DNA of 64,000 nucleotides. Source: an uncultured Stenotrophomonas sp. GTDB lineage: Bacteria; Pseudomonadota; Gammaproteobacteria; Xanthomonadales; Xanthomonadaceae. The notes beneath the pieces were generated by a model, which did no database searches, was not told where the DNA came from, and saw only the letters and a list, made by a program, of their open reading frames with translations. Both the position numbers and the translations under genes were made by a program. Positions 34,305 through 44,500 of the stretch are shown piece by piece (position 1 is the stretch's first letter; each line of letters opens with the position of its first letter). The DNA lies in contig NZ_CAMFIA010000019.1 of NCBI RefSeq assembly GCF_945952405.1, positions 17,118-81,117 on the forward strand, written 5' to 3'.

Positions 34305-34828
34305 CCGCCGCCGCGCTGCGCCTGGGCGCGGGCGCAGCGGGCCTGCAGCGGCGATGGCAGCGCCTGCCGCCGCGCGACCGGCTGATGCTGCGGGCGATGG
34401 TCGCAGCGCTGCTGGTCGCCAGCCTGTGGTCGTTCTGGCTGGAGCCGCTGTTGAAGCAGCGCACCTACTGGCAGGCCGAACTGCCGCGGCTGCAGGCGCA
34501 GGCGCAGGCATTGGCGCCACTGCTGCGTGCGCGCGAGCGCCGGCAGCAGGCGCAGGGGCAACGCCCCACGCTGGCCGGCCTGCGCGAGCAGATCCGCTCC
34601 GCCGGCCTTGCCAAGGGGCTGCATATCGAAGCGCGCGACGGACACTGGCACCTGCAGGTACAGGCGGTGCCCGCCGACGCGTTGTGGAACTGGCTGCTGC
34701 CGTTGCTGGCTGATCCGGCCATCGAGCTACAGCAGCTGCAACTGACACGCACAGGGGATGCGAACATGCCGGCGGCACGGATTTCCGGAAACATCGAAGT
34801 GGCACTCTCTGCGGGTGGCCATCCATGA
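34301..34828 (+). CDS. gspM: Type II secretion inner-membrane protein GspM
   Basis: A 175-residue protein with a short cytoplasmic N-terminus, one membrane helix (AMVAALLVASLWSFWLEPLL) and a coiled-coil then ferredoxin-like periplasmic part. WLLPLLADPAIELQQLQLTR is the typical GspM end strand. The start is the GTG at 34301, overlapping the gspL stop as GTGA; the frame extends to 34220, but this start fits the overlap pattern. Confidence 0.86.
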   Translation: MTAAALRLGAGAAGLQRRWQRLPPRDRLMLRAMVAALLVASLWSFWLEPLLKQRTYWQAELPRLQAQAQALAPLLRARERRQQAQGQRPTLAGLREQIRSAGLAKGLHIEARDGHWHLQVQAVPADALWNWLLPLLADPAIELQQLQLTRTGDANMPAARISGNIEVALSAGGHP

Positions 34829-37206
34829 AGGCGATGCGCAGCCTCGCCTGCAGCAGCGCGCTGGCCCTGCTCGTCGGCATCGCCCATGTTCCGGCGCCGG
34901 CGCTGGCGCAGGAGACCCGCGATGAGCCGGTGCAGTTGAATCTGGTGGATACCGATATCGGTGGCGTGCTGCGCATGGCCGCGCGCTTCACTGGCCGACA
35001 GTTCCTGGTTGACCCGCGGGTGACCGGCAAAATGACGGTGGTCTCCGATGGCCCGGTCAGTCGCACCCAGGCTTACCAGCTGCTGTTGGGGGCGCTGCGC
35101 ATGCGTGGCTTCGCAGTGGTGGAGAACGGCGGTGTCAGCCGTGTGGTGCCGCAGGCCGATGCCAAGCTGCTGGGCGGGCGGGTCGGCACCGGTGGCGCCG
35201 GTGGTGAGGTGGCGACGCGCACCTTCGCGCTGCGCTACGAGAACGCCGCCGCACTGGTGGCGGTGCTGCGGCCGATGATCAGCCCCGACAACCCGATCAC
35301 CGCCAATCCGGGCAACAACACCCTGGTGATCACCGACTACGCCGACAACCTGGAGCGCATCGCGCGGGTGATTGCCAGCGTGGACACGCCGGCCGGCATG
35401 GATACCGATGTGGTCAAGCTGCAGCAGGGCATCGCCGTGGATGTGGCGGCGATGGTCGCGCCGTTGCTCGATGCACAGGGCGCCGAGCCCAGCCAGAAGG
35501 TGGTGGTGATGGCGGACCCGCGCAGCAACAGCGTGCTGCTGCGCTCCAGTAGCCCCGGCCGTACCCGGTTGGCGCGGCAGCTGGTGGAGAAGCTGGACCG
35601 TGCCCAGGACGAGTCCGGCAATCTGCACGTGGTCTATCTTCGCAACGCCCAGGCCAACCAGCTGGCCGGGGTGCTGCGCGGCGTGGTCGCCGGGCAGAGC
35701 GATGCGCAGGCAATGGGCAGCAACGAAGGCATCACGCCGCTGCCCGGTGCCAGCAACCACCCGACGACGCCGCAGCCGTCGCAGCCGCAACAGGCCAAGG
35801 CCGGCGGCAATGCGCTTGAATCACAGCGGCTCGATCCGAACCGCCGCGACCCGATCGATGCCGGCAGCACCGGCTTCAGCCAGAACGGTATTTCGGTGCA
35901 GGCCGATGTTGCCACCAACACGCTGCTGATCTCGGCGCCCGAGCCGGTCTACCGCAACCTGCGGCGGGTGATCGACCAGCTCGACCAGCGCCGTGCACAG
36001 GTGCTGGTGGAAAGCCTGATCGTGGAGGTCAACCAGACCGACGCGGCGGAACTGGGCGTGCAGTGGATGCTGGGCAATGGCCGCACCTTCGGTGGCACCC
36101 ATTTTGGTGGCACCAGCGGTGGCAGCGGCTTGAACACCGCCGCGCGCACCACGCTCGACGTGCTGCCCAAGGATGGCCTGAAGATCGGCGTGATCGACGG
36201 CACCATCAACCTGCCGGGGGTCGGCCAGATCCTCAACATGAAGGCGCTGGCCAATGCGCTGCAGAGCAAGGGTGGCGCCAACATCCTGTCCACGCCGAAC
36301 CTGATGACGCTGGACAACGAGGCGGCCAGCATCATGGTCGGGCAGACCGTGCCCTTCGTCAGCGGCCGCTACGTGACCGACGGCGGCGGCGGCAGCAACA
36401 ACCCGTTCCAGACCATCGTGCGCGAGGACGTGGGCCTGAAGCTGCGCGTGCGGCCACAGATCTCCGAAGGCGGCACGGTCAAGCTGGATATCTACCAGGA
36501 GGTCAGCAGCATCGACGCGCAGAGCGCGAACAGCACGGCCGGCATCATCACCAACAAGCGTGCGCTGGATACCAGCGTGCTGCTCGACGATGGCCAGATC
36601 ATGGTGCTCGGCGGGCTGCTGGAGGACAGCGTCAGCCATGGGCGCGACGCAGTGCCGGGGCTGGGCAAGCTGCCGGTGCTGGGTGCACTGTTCCGCAGCG
36701 ATACGCGCAAGCGCGCCAAGACCAACCTGATGGTGTTCCTGCGCCCGCACGTGGTGCGCGATCCGGCCGCTGGCCAGCGCCTGACCCGTGATCGCTACGA
36801 CTACATGCGCAACGCGCAGGCCGGTGCGCAGCCGGTACAGAGCTGGGCGTTGCCGGCCCTGTCGGCGCCGCAGCTGCCCCCCCAGGACCTGTCCGTGCTG
36901 GGCCAGGGCAACGCCCGCGATGGCCAGGGCCAGCCGCTGCAGAACAGCAGCCTGGCGGCGCTGTACCCGGCCGCTGACGAAGACGCGCAGCTGGTGCAGT
37001 TCGCGCAGGGCCTGGATCCGGCGCGCGCCGGCCAGGGCGTGGCGCAGGTGCGGGCACTGGGCCTGCAGGCCTATGCCGAGGCCACGCCGGGCGGGAACGG
37101 CCAGCGCCTGCGCGTGCGCCTGCCACGCGATCCGGCGAAACTCGATCCGGCGCTGCAGCAGCTGCGTGGGCTCGGCTACACGCCGGAACTGGTGATCGGG
37201 CCGTGA
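34825..37206 (+). CDS. gspD: Type II secretion outer-membrane secretin GspD
   Basis: A 793-residue secretin with a signal peptide (cleavage near APALAQ), an N0 domain (LNLVDTDIGGVLRMAARFTG), three N1-N3 repeats, a Gly/Ser-rich insert and the secretin barrel. VGQTVPFVSGRYVTDGGGGS and LLDDGQIMVLGGLLEDSVS, followed by VPGLGKLPVLGALF and TNLMVFLRPHVV, are diagnostic. The C-terminal extension of about 140 residues is longer than an S-domain usually is. No GspS pilotin gene is nearby. The start overlaps gspM. Confidence 0.96.
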   Translation: MKAMRSLACSSALALLVGIAHVPAPALAQETRDEPVQLNLVDTDIGGVLRMAARFTGRQFLVDPRVTGKMTVVSDGPVSRTQAYQLLLGALRMRGFAVVENGGVSRVVPQADAKLLGGRVGTGGAGGEVATRTFALRYENAAALVAVLRPMISPDNPITANPGNNTLVITDYADNLERIARVIASVDTPAGMDTDVVKLQQGIAVDVAAMVAPLLDAQGAEPSQKVVVMADPRSNSVLLRSSSPGRTRLARQLVEKLDRAQDESGNLHVVYLRNAQANQLAGVLRGVVAGQSDAQAMGSNEGITPLPGASNHPTTPQPSQPQQAKAGGNALESQRLDPNRRDPIDAGSTGFSQNGISVQADVATNTLLISAPEPVYRNLRRVIDQLDQRRAQVLVESLIVEVNQTDAAELGVQWMLGNGRTFGGTHFGGTSGGSGLNTAARTTLDVLPKDGLKIGVIDGTINLPGVGQILNMKALANALQSKGGANILSTPNLMTLDNEAASIMVGQTVPFVSGRYVTDGGGGSNNPFQTIVREDVGLKLRVRPQISEGGTVKLDIYQEVSSIDAQSANSTAGIITNKRALDTSVLLDDGQIMVLGGLLEDSVSHGRDAVPGLGKLPVLGALFRSDTRKRAKTNLMVFLRPHVVRDPAAGQRLTRDRYDYMRNAQAGAQPVQSWALPALSAPQLPPQDLSVLGQGNARDGQGQPLQNSSLAALYPAADEDAQLVQFAQGLDPARAGQGVAQVRALGLQAYAEATPGGNGQRLRVRLPRDPAKLDPALQQLRGLGYTPELVIGP

Positions 37207-38636
37207 GCGCGAACGCGCTCCTGCCGTATGCCTGGGTGCGCAGCCACGGCGTGATGCTGGCCGAGGCCGGTGGCCAGCCCGTGCTGCTGGGCACGGCGGA
37301 TACCGCGGCCTGGGCGGTGGCCGAGCTGCGCCGCCGGCACGGCCCGTTGCCGTTCCACGCGCTGGATGCCGCGGCCTGGCAGCAGCGCCTGGGCGAGCAG
37401 TATCGTGACGGTGGTGACGCCGCCGCCGTGGTCGGCGCCGCTGAAAGCGAGGTGGACCTGGACCGGCTGATGCAGGACATGCCGGAGGTCACCGATCTGC
37501 TCGATGCGCAGGATGACGCGCCGGTGATCCGCATGATCAATGCCCTGCTGGCACAGGCCGCGCGTGATGGTGCCAGCGACCTGCACATCGAGCCGTTCGA
37601 AACCCACTCGGTGGTGCGCTACCGGGTCGACGGCACGCTGCGTGACATGGTGCAGCCGCGGCGTGCCCTGCACGCGGCGCTGGTGTCGCGCATCAAGATC
37701 ATGGCGCACCTGGACATCGCCGAGAAGCGCCTGCCACAGGATGGACGCATCGCGATCCGGGTCGGTGGCCGTCCACTGGACATCCGTGTCTCCACCGTGC
37801 CGACCGGGCATGGCGAACGGGCCGTGCTGCGACTGCTGGAAAAGGACGCCGGGCGCCTGCAGCTGCAACGCCTGGGCATGGCCGATGACACCCTGGCGAC
37901 CTTCACCGGATTGATCCGGCAGCCGCATGGCATCGTGCTGGTGACCGGCCCGACCGGCAGTGGCAAGACCACCTCGCTGTACGCCGCACTGGGCCAGCTC
38001 GACAGCAGCACCAGCAACATCCTGACCGTGGAAGATCCGGTCGAGTACGATTTCGCCGGCATCGGCCAGATCCAGGTCAACGCGCGCATCGGCATGAGCT
38101 TCGGCACCGCGCTTCGCGCGATCCTGCGCCAGGATCCGGACACCATCATGATCGGCGAAATCCGCGATCTGGAAACCGCGCAGATCGCGGTGCAGTCGTC
38201 GCTGACCGGGCACGGGGTGCTGGCGTCCCTGCATACCAATGATGCGATCTCGGCGGTAACCCGCCTCGCCGACATGGGCGTGGAGCCGTTCCTGCTGGCG
38301 TCTTCGTTGCGGGGGGTGTTGGCGCAGCGGCTGGTGCGGCGGTTGTGCACCCAGTGCCGGCGCGCGGAGGTAGGCGAGGACGGCCGTACCGTGTGGCGTG
38401 CCGTCGGCTGTGCCGCGTGTGCGAACAGCGGCTATCGGGGGCGCACCGGCATCCACGAGCTGTTCGTGGTCGATGACCGTGTGCGTGCGCTGATCCACGA
38501 GGGGCAGGGTGAGCCAGCGCTGCGCGAGGCCGCGCGGCGAGCGGGCATGCGCAACCTGCGCGAGGACGGCCAGCGTTGGGTCGACAGCGGGGTGACCACG
38601 CTGGAAGAGATCCTGCGCGTCACCGGCGACGCGTGA
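37203..38636 (+). CDS. gspE: Type II secretion ATPase GspE
   Basis: A 477-residue cytoplasmic ATPase that powers pseudopilus assembly. It shows Walker A TGPTGSGKTTSLYAAL, the Asp box ILTVEDPVEYDF, Walker B ILRQDPDTIMIGEIRD and the His box GHGVLASLHTNDA. The zinc-binding element is CTQC...CAAC, with 20 residues between the pairs, which is shorter than in some relatives. The start is a GTG overlapping the gspD stop. Confidence 0.96.
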   Translation: MSANALLPYAWVRSHGVMLAEAGGQPVLLGTADTAAWAVAELRRRHGPLPFHALDAAAWQQRLGEQYRDGGDAAAVVGAAESEVDLDRLMQDMPEVTDLLDAQDDAPVIRMINALLAQAARDGASDLHIEPFETHSVVRYRVDGTLRDMVQPRRALHAALVSRIKIMAHLDIAEKRLPQDGRIAIRVGGRPLDIRVSTVPTGHGERAVLRLLEKDAGRLQLQRLGMADDTLATFTGLIRQPHGIVLVTGPTGSGKTTSLYAALGQLDSSTSNILTVEDPVEYDFAGIGQIQVNARIGMSFGTALRAILRQDPDTIMIGEIRDLETAQIAVQSSLTGHGVLASLHTNDAISAVTRLADMGVEPFLLASSLRGVLAQRLVRRLCTQCRRAEVGEDGRTVWRAVGCAACANSGYRGRTGIHELFVVDDRVRALIHEGQGEPALREAARRAGMRNLREDGQRWVDSGVTTLEEILRVTGDA

Positions 38637-38643
38637 GGCGACG

Positions 38644-39843
38644 ATGGCATTGTTCGACTACCAGGCCGCCAACGCGCAGGGCCGTATCGAGAAGGGCCAG
38701 CTGGATGCCGACAGCCCGCGCGGCGCGCGCCAGCTGCTGCGCGGGCGCGGGCTGACGCCTGTGCAGGTGAGCGCAGCACGCAGTGCAGGCGGTAGCTGGA
38801 CAGCGCGTCGCCTGTCCGCCAGCGAGCTGGCCTGGGCCACCCGCCAGCTGTCCAGCCTGCTGGCCGCCAGCCTGCCACTGGAAGGCGCGCTGAGTGCGGT
38901 GATCGAGCAGGCCGAACGCCCGCACGTGGCGCAGGCGCTCACGGCGGTGCGCGCCGACGTCCGCGCCGGCCAGCGCCTGACCGTGGCCCTGGCCGCGCGG
39001 CCGCGCGACTTCCCGCCGATCTACCGTGCGCTGGTGGGGGCGGGCGAGGACTCCGGTGACCTCGCCCGGGTGATGGAGCGGCTTGCGGACTACATCGAAG
39101 AGCGCAATGCGTTGCAGGCCAAGGTGCTGACCGCCTTCATCTACCCGGCGGCGATCAGCCTGGTATCGGTGGCGATCGTGATCTTCCTGCTCAGCTACGT
39201 AGTGCCGCAGGTGGTGACCGCATTCGTGCAGGCACGGCAGACCCTGCCGATGCTGACCCAGGTGATGCTGGCGGCCAGCGCATTCGTGCGCAGCTGGGGC
39301 GTGTGGGTGGGGCTGGGCATCGCCGCGTTGGTGGTGGCATGGCGGCTGGCGTTGCGCCGCCCCGAGCTGCGTCTGCGCTGGGACGCGATGCTGCTGCGGC
39401 TGCCACTGCTGGGGCGGTTCGTGCTGGGCGTGAACAGTGCGCGATTTGCTTCGACGCTGGCGATCCTGCTGGATGCTGGTGTGCCGCTGCTGCGCGCATT
39501 GGACGCGGCGCGACAGACCCTGGGCAATACGCTGCTGGCGCGCTGCGCCGATGACGTGTCCGCACGGGTTCGCGAAGGCGCGGCGCTGGGTTCGGCGTTG
39601 AAGGTGCAGAAAGTCTATCCACCGATCCTGGTGCATCTGGTGGCCAGCGGTGAGAAGACTGGTTCGCTGGCGCCACTGCTGGATCGCGCTGCACAGACGA
39701 TCTCGCGCGAGATCGAGCGCCGGGCGATGGCGCTGACCGCGCTGCTGGAACCCACCATGATCCTGGTGATGGGCGGCGTGGTGCTGACGATCGTGCTGGC
39801 GGTACTGATGCCGATCATGGAAATGAACCAGCTGGTGCAGTAG
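38644..39843 (+). CDS. gspF: Type II secretion platform protein GspF
   Basis: A 399-residue inner-membrane platform protein with two repeated cytoplasmic domains and three membrane helices. YQAANAQGRIEKGQLDADSP opens it, GEDSGDLARVMERLADYIEE closes the first repeat and GEKTGSLAPLLDRAAQTISR the second. The TAG stop codon is the TAG of a SMAG palindrome beginning at 39840, so the repeat defines the protein's end. It is the last gene of the forward T2SS half. Confidence 0.95.
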   Translation: MALFDYQAANAQGRIEKGQLDADSPRGARQLLRGRGLTPVQVSAARSAGGSWTARRLSASELAWATRQLSSLLAASLPLEGALSAVIEQAERPHVAQALTAVRADVRAGQRLTVALAARPRDFPPIYRALVGAGEDSGDLARVMERLADYIEERNALQAKVLTAFIYPAAISLVSVAIVIFLLSYVVPQVVTAFVQARQTLPMLTQVMLAASAFVRSWGVWVGLGIAALVVAWRLALRRPELRLRWDAMLLRLPLLGRFVLGVNSARFASTLAILLDAGVPLLRALDAARQTLGNTLLARCADDVSARVREGAALGSALKVQKVYPPILVHLVASGEKTGSLAPLLDRAAQTISREIERRAMALTALLEPTMILVMGGVVLTIVLAVLMPIMEMNQLVQ

Positions 39844-39914
39844 ATCCACGCCATGCGTGGAGGGGGCGCGCGAAGCGCGCCATATGCGCTGCATCCACGC
39901 ATGGCGTGGATCTA
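39840..39914. repeat. Inverted SMAG pair at the gspF end
   Basis: A plus copy GTAGATCCACGCCATGCGTG (39840-39863) and a minus copy (39892-39914) flank a small palindrome GCGCGC-GAA-GCGCGC. The first copy contains the gspF stop codon. The rest of the gap to 40114 holds only a short CTGGA-TTTC-TCCAG palindrome (39922-39935) and a lone CTGTCAT at 39984. Confidence 0.85.
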
Positions 39915-40114
39915 CTGACAGCTGGATTTCTCCAGACAATCCTCCACACCTTTTGCTGATCTTCCACAGGTTTCTTAAGCAGCCTGTCATCGGCGCCGAC
40001 CAGCATAGCCACGTCGCCGCAGAGTGGGCTGGGAGGCCCTCGGCGGCAGCAGGCGTGTAGTGACCGTTCCTCCCTTGGCGTTTCCCTTCGCAGTAAACCC
40101 TTCAGGAGAAGATC

Positions 40115-41353
40115 ATGAACAAGTACAAGACCCTGGCCGCGCTGGTTGCTACCGCGCTGCTCGCCACCGCCGGTGCCGCTTCGGCGCAGACCGCCAATGT
40201 CACCGGCGGCGGCGCCTCGCTGCCGGCCGACCTCTACAAGGGCAAGCCGGACAGCATCCTGCCGGCCAACTTCAGCTATGCCGTGACCGGCTCGGGCACC
40301 GGCAAGAAGGCCTTCCTGGAAAACAACTCGGCGCTGTTCCAGGCGTCCGGCACCGTGCATTTCGCCGGCAGCGACTCGGTGCTGAGCGGCACCGAGCTGA
40401 GCACCTACAACACCACCTACAACGTCAGTGGCGATGCCAACCGTTACGGTGCGCTGATCCAGGTGCCGTCGGTCGCGACCTCGGTCACCGTTCCGTTCAA
40501 CAAGGTCGGTGGCGCCCTGAACCTGACCGTGACCCAGATCTGCGGCGTGTTCTCGGGCAAGATCAACAAGTGGGAAGACATCGCCGGTTCCGGCCGCAGC
40601 GGTGACCTGGTTGTGGTCTACCGTGACGAGAGCAGCGGCACCAGCGAACTGCTGACCCGCTTCCTGACCGCCGCCTGCACCAAGGACGACGTCGCAGGCA
40701 CCAGCCTGAAGCCGGTTGTCTGGGCGCCGAACGAAGTGGCTGCGCCGAAGTTCGCGGTGCAGTCGACCTTCAAGAACCTGTTCGTCAACAATACCGCCCC
40801 GGCCAACTTCATCCCGGCCAGCGCCACCGGCGGCAGCGCGCTGTACAGCACCGTGCAGGCTGCCGTGGGCCGCATCGGCTACGTCAGCCCGGACGCCATC
40901 CCGGCCGCCGACAACACCGAAGCCGCTCGCCAGGCCGCCCTGAGCGACGCCACCAAGGTCGCCAAGGTCAAGGGCTATTCGCCGAACGAAGTGGACGTGC
41001 AGGCCACCCTGGAATCTGCCGCCCCGCCGTCCGGTGCCGCCGCCAGTGATCCGGCCAACTGGGTGCCGGTGTTCGGCAATCCGACCACGGGCTATCCGAT
41101 CGCCGGTTACACCAACCTGGTGTTCGGCCAGTGCTACAAGAACACCACGGTTGCCAACAACCTGCGCACCTTCCTGATGGGCCACTACAACGCCGGCACC
41201 AGCGGCACCAACGACACCGCCGTGCGTGCCCATGGCTTCATCCCGCTGACCAAGACCTGGCGCGAGGCCATCCGTGCGCGCTTCGTGCTGGCCGGCAACG
41301 CTGCAGCCCTGAACAACCCGAGCACCTGCGCCAACATCGGTCGCCCGCAGTAA
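40115..41353 (+). CDS. Exported PstS-like substrate-binding protein
   Basis: A 412-residue protein with a Sec signal peptide ending near AASA-QT (residue 24). The mature start TANVTGGGASLPADLYKGK and YRDESSGTSELLTRFL recall PstS phosphate-binding proteins, where GASxP and SGT bind the anion. Four cysteines (QICG, TAACT, FGQCY, STCAN) could form two disulfides, suiting an extracellular protein. No pstCAB genes follow, so it is not part of a transporter here. Being placed between T2SS halves, it may be a secretion substrate. AGGAGAA precedes the ATG. Confidence 0.8.
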   Translation: MNKYKTLAALVATALLATAGAASAQTANVTGGGASLPADLYKGKPDSILPANFSYAVTGSGTGKKAFLENNSALFQASGTVHFAGSDSVLSGTELSTYNTTYNVSGDANRYGALIQVPSVATSVTVPFNKVGGALNLTVTQICGVFSGKINKWEDIAGSGRSGDLVVVYRDESSGTSELLTRFLTAACTKDDVAGTSLKPVVWAPNEVAAPKFAVQSTFKNLFVNNTAPANFIPASATGGSALYSTVQAAVGRIGYVSPDAIPAADNTEAARQAALSDATKVAKVKGYSPNEVDVQATLESAAPPSGAAASDPANWVPVFGNPTTGYPIAGYTNLVFGQCYKNTTVANNLRTFLMGHYNAGTSGTNDTAVRAHGFIPLTKTWREAIRARFVLAGNAAALNNPSTCANIGRPQ

Positions 41354-41384
41354 TCGCGATCGCCTGTTGACACCTGTTTGACCC

Positions 41385-41417
41385 GACGCCGGTCCCTTGG
41401 GGCCGGCGTCTTCGTTT
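41385..41417 (+). terminator. Rho-independent terminator after the PstS-like gene
   Basis: GACGCCGG and CCGGCGTC form a perfect eight-base-pair stem extended by T-G and C-G pairs around the loop. It is followed by TTCGTTT, 31 bases after the stop. This is the clearest intrinsic terminator in the window. The remaining bases to 41556 show no other structure I can name. Confidence 0.8.
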
Positions 41418-41556
41418 CCGTGGCGGGCTGCCGGCCGGAACGGCAGATTGCTGTCGGCTTCACGTCACGTAGACCGTCTATCAAGGGCAGGGCACACGTT
41501 GCGCGTGCCTCCCGATTGATGCCGCCGCTGCGGCCCACCCGATTGCCGAGGTCCCG

Positions 41557-44500
41557 ATGTCGCACCCGCTCACGTCCGCTGTTCGCCCGGCCGCGCTGCT
41601 GCGCCGCAATCACCCGATGGCCTGGGCCATTGCAGTGGCGCTGGGCTCTGTTGTCGCGCCGGCCAGCCAGGCGCAGCAGGCATTCAGCCCGGCATGGTTC
41701 GCCGACCGCGGTGCTGCCCAGGGGGCAGCGGCACAGAGCGGGCGCATGCCCAATGGCGTCCCGATCCAGTTCCAGCTGCCGGCACAGCAGCAGGACGCGG
41801 CGCGGCAGAAGCTGCAGCAGTCGATCGACAATCTCGGCACCGCTGCGCAGGCCATCGCGCTGCAGCAGCGCCTGCAGGAGCAGGCCCGGCAGCAGCGCCG
41901 CGACGGCGGTTTCGTGATCGCCGACGGCCTGGGCAAGGACGGCCTGAAGGTGGATGAGAACCCGCTCACGCGTGGCTGGATCAACGCACGCGAAGCCATC
42001 CAGTCACAAGGGGCCGATGGCCGGATCCAGGTCAGCATCGAGCAGACCGCAGACAAGGCGATCCTGAACTGGGAGACCTTCAACGTGGGCGGCAATACCA
42101 CGCTGAACTTCCTGCAGAACCCCGATTGGGCGGTGCTGAACCGGGTCAATGATCCCAATGCCCGGCCCAGCCAGATCCTCGGCCAGCTGAAGGCCAGCGG
42201 CACGGTGTTCGTGGCCAACCGCAATGGCGTGGTGTTCGGCAACAACAGCCAGGTCAACGTGCGCAACCTGGTAGCGGCGGCGACGCGCATCAGCGATGCG
42301 CAGTTCCGCGACAACGGCCTGTACAGTGCCGATGCCAACACGGCCGCGCTGACCGAGGCCTTCGGCAAGGTGATGGTCGAGCAGGGGGCGCGCATCAGTA
42401 CCCACGAGCCGACTACCGCCACCCGCGGCGGTGGCTATGTGCTGCTGGCCGGCCACAGCGTGGAGAACGCCGGCCAGATCGAGACCCGCAAGGGCCAGGC
42501 CCAGCTCGCGGCCGGTGACAGTTTCGTGATCCGCCGCGGCGTGGGTACTGCGCAGAACACCTCCTCCACCACCCGTGGCAACGAGATCGCACCGCGCTTC
42601 GTGGCCGACAGCAGTGCCGGCAATGTGCGCAACAGCGGCCTGATCCAGGCGCGCGAAGGCGATATCACCCTGGCCGGGCGCGCGGTCGAGCAGGCGGGCG
42701 TGGCGGTGGCCACCACCACGTTGAACCAGCGCGGCACCGTGCATCTGCTGAACTCGGTCTCCGATGCGAAGGGCAACGTGACCCTGGCATCGGGCTCCAC
42801 CACGGCGGTGCTGATCGAGGACGATGGCAAGAGCACGGTGCTGGACAGCCAGCGCGATGCGCTGATCAAGGAATCGGCCGAGCAGGATGCGCTGCGCGGC
42901 AGGAGCAACAGCGGCACCTTCGACAACCTTTCGCGGCTGCAGGACCGTCGCGAGCAGTCGCGTATCGAAGTTGTCTCCGGCGGCGATGTGAATTTCCAGG
43001 CCGGCTCGATGGCGCTTGCGACCGGCGGCCAGGTGGTCGCGGATGCGGCGCGGCGCAGCTATGTCGGCGATGGTGCGCGCGTCGATGTCTCCGGTGCGGT
43101 GGGCGTGCGGGTGGCGATGGAAAGCAACAACGTCAAGGTGAAAGTGCAGGGCAACGAATTGCGCGATTCGCCGGACAACCGTGACAGCGGCAGGCTGATC
43201 AGCAGCGAGGTCTGGATCGACCGTCGCCTGCTGACCCATGTGGCCGCAGGAACGGGAGGCCATGAGGGCGAGCGCTGGTATGCCGGTGGCGGCCTGCTGG
43301 AGGTGGGCGGCTATCTCGACAACCAGGGCCATTCGATCGGCGAATGGGCGGCCCAGGGCGGCACCGTTCAGCTGGCAGGCAAGGAAGTCGTCAGCCATGC
43401 CGGTTCGCGCATCAACCTGGCCGGTGGCAGCCTGGACGTGCAGTCCGGCGCCATCCAGCAGAGCTGGCTGCGTGGGCGCGATGGGCAGCTGTATCGCCTC
43501 GATGATGCACCGGCGGAGATGCTCTACGACGGCCTCTACCAGGGCTTCGAGGTCAAGCAGGAACGCTGGGGCGTCACCGAGTCGTTCCGCAATCCGCTTA
43601 TCGCCCCCGGGCAGCGCGTGGACAATGGCTACACGGTCGGCCGCGATGCGGGTCGGCTGCTGGTGTCGGCACCGACGGTGGTGCTGGATGGCCAGGTCGA
43701 CACCCAGACCTTCCAGGGCACGCAGCAGGTGCGCCGCCCCGATCAGGCGCTGGACGGCTACACGCAGTCCCAGACCGCCGTGGCCCGCAATGCGCAGCTG
43801 TGGGTGGGCCGCTATGACAGCACGGGCCGTACCGGCGTGTTCGATTCGCAGATCCGCGTGGGCGCGCCGGCCGCGACCGTTACCGACTGGACGCTGCAGG
43901 CGCCGATCGACGAAGCACGCCGCAACACCGTGTGGCTGGATGGTTCGCGCTTGAGTGCGCAGCAGTGGGGCCGGCTCGACCTGGCGACCTCGGCAAGCGT
44001 GGATCTGCAGGGCGCGCTGCGGTTGCAGGACGGTGGCCAGCTGGCCCTGCTCGGCAGCCAGGTGAACGTCGGGGGTGACGTGCGCATCGCCGGTGGCCAG
44101 GTGCGTGCCGGCAACCTGCAGGATGTGCTGGGAACCACGACGGCACTGCTGGCGCAGGGTCGCAGCGCGGTGCGGATCGGCGAGGGCGGGCGTATCGACG
44201 TGGGCGGCGGTTGGAGCAATGCCCTCACCCAGCCGGGCGAAGGCGCGCGCCAGGCATGGACCGACGGCGGCAGCGTCGAGCTGCAGAACAGTCACGATGT
44301 CGTACTGGGCGCCGGCGCCGCCCTCCTGGCCGATGCAGGGGGCATGATCGACGCCAAGGGCAAGGGGCAGATCGGCAAAGGCGGCAGTCTGAACCTGTCT
44401 GCCAACAGCGCGAAGGTCAGCTCCGATGGCAGTGGCCGGGTAGTACTGGGCGAGGGCAGCCACTTCAGCGGCCGTGGCGGCAGTGGGCGTGGCAGCTTTA

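Noticed and set aside
42004-44463. 819-codon minus-strand frame inside tpsA
   Set aside because: A third-position GC effect of the repetitive beta-helix gene; no signal, motif or start site.
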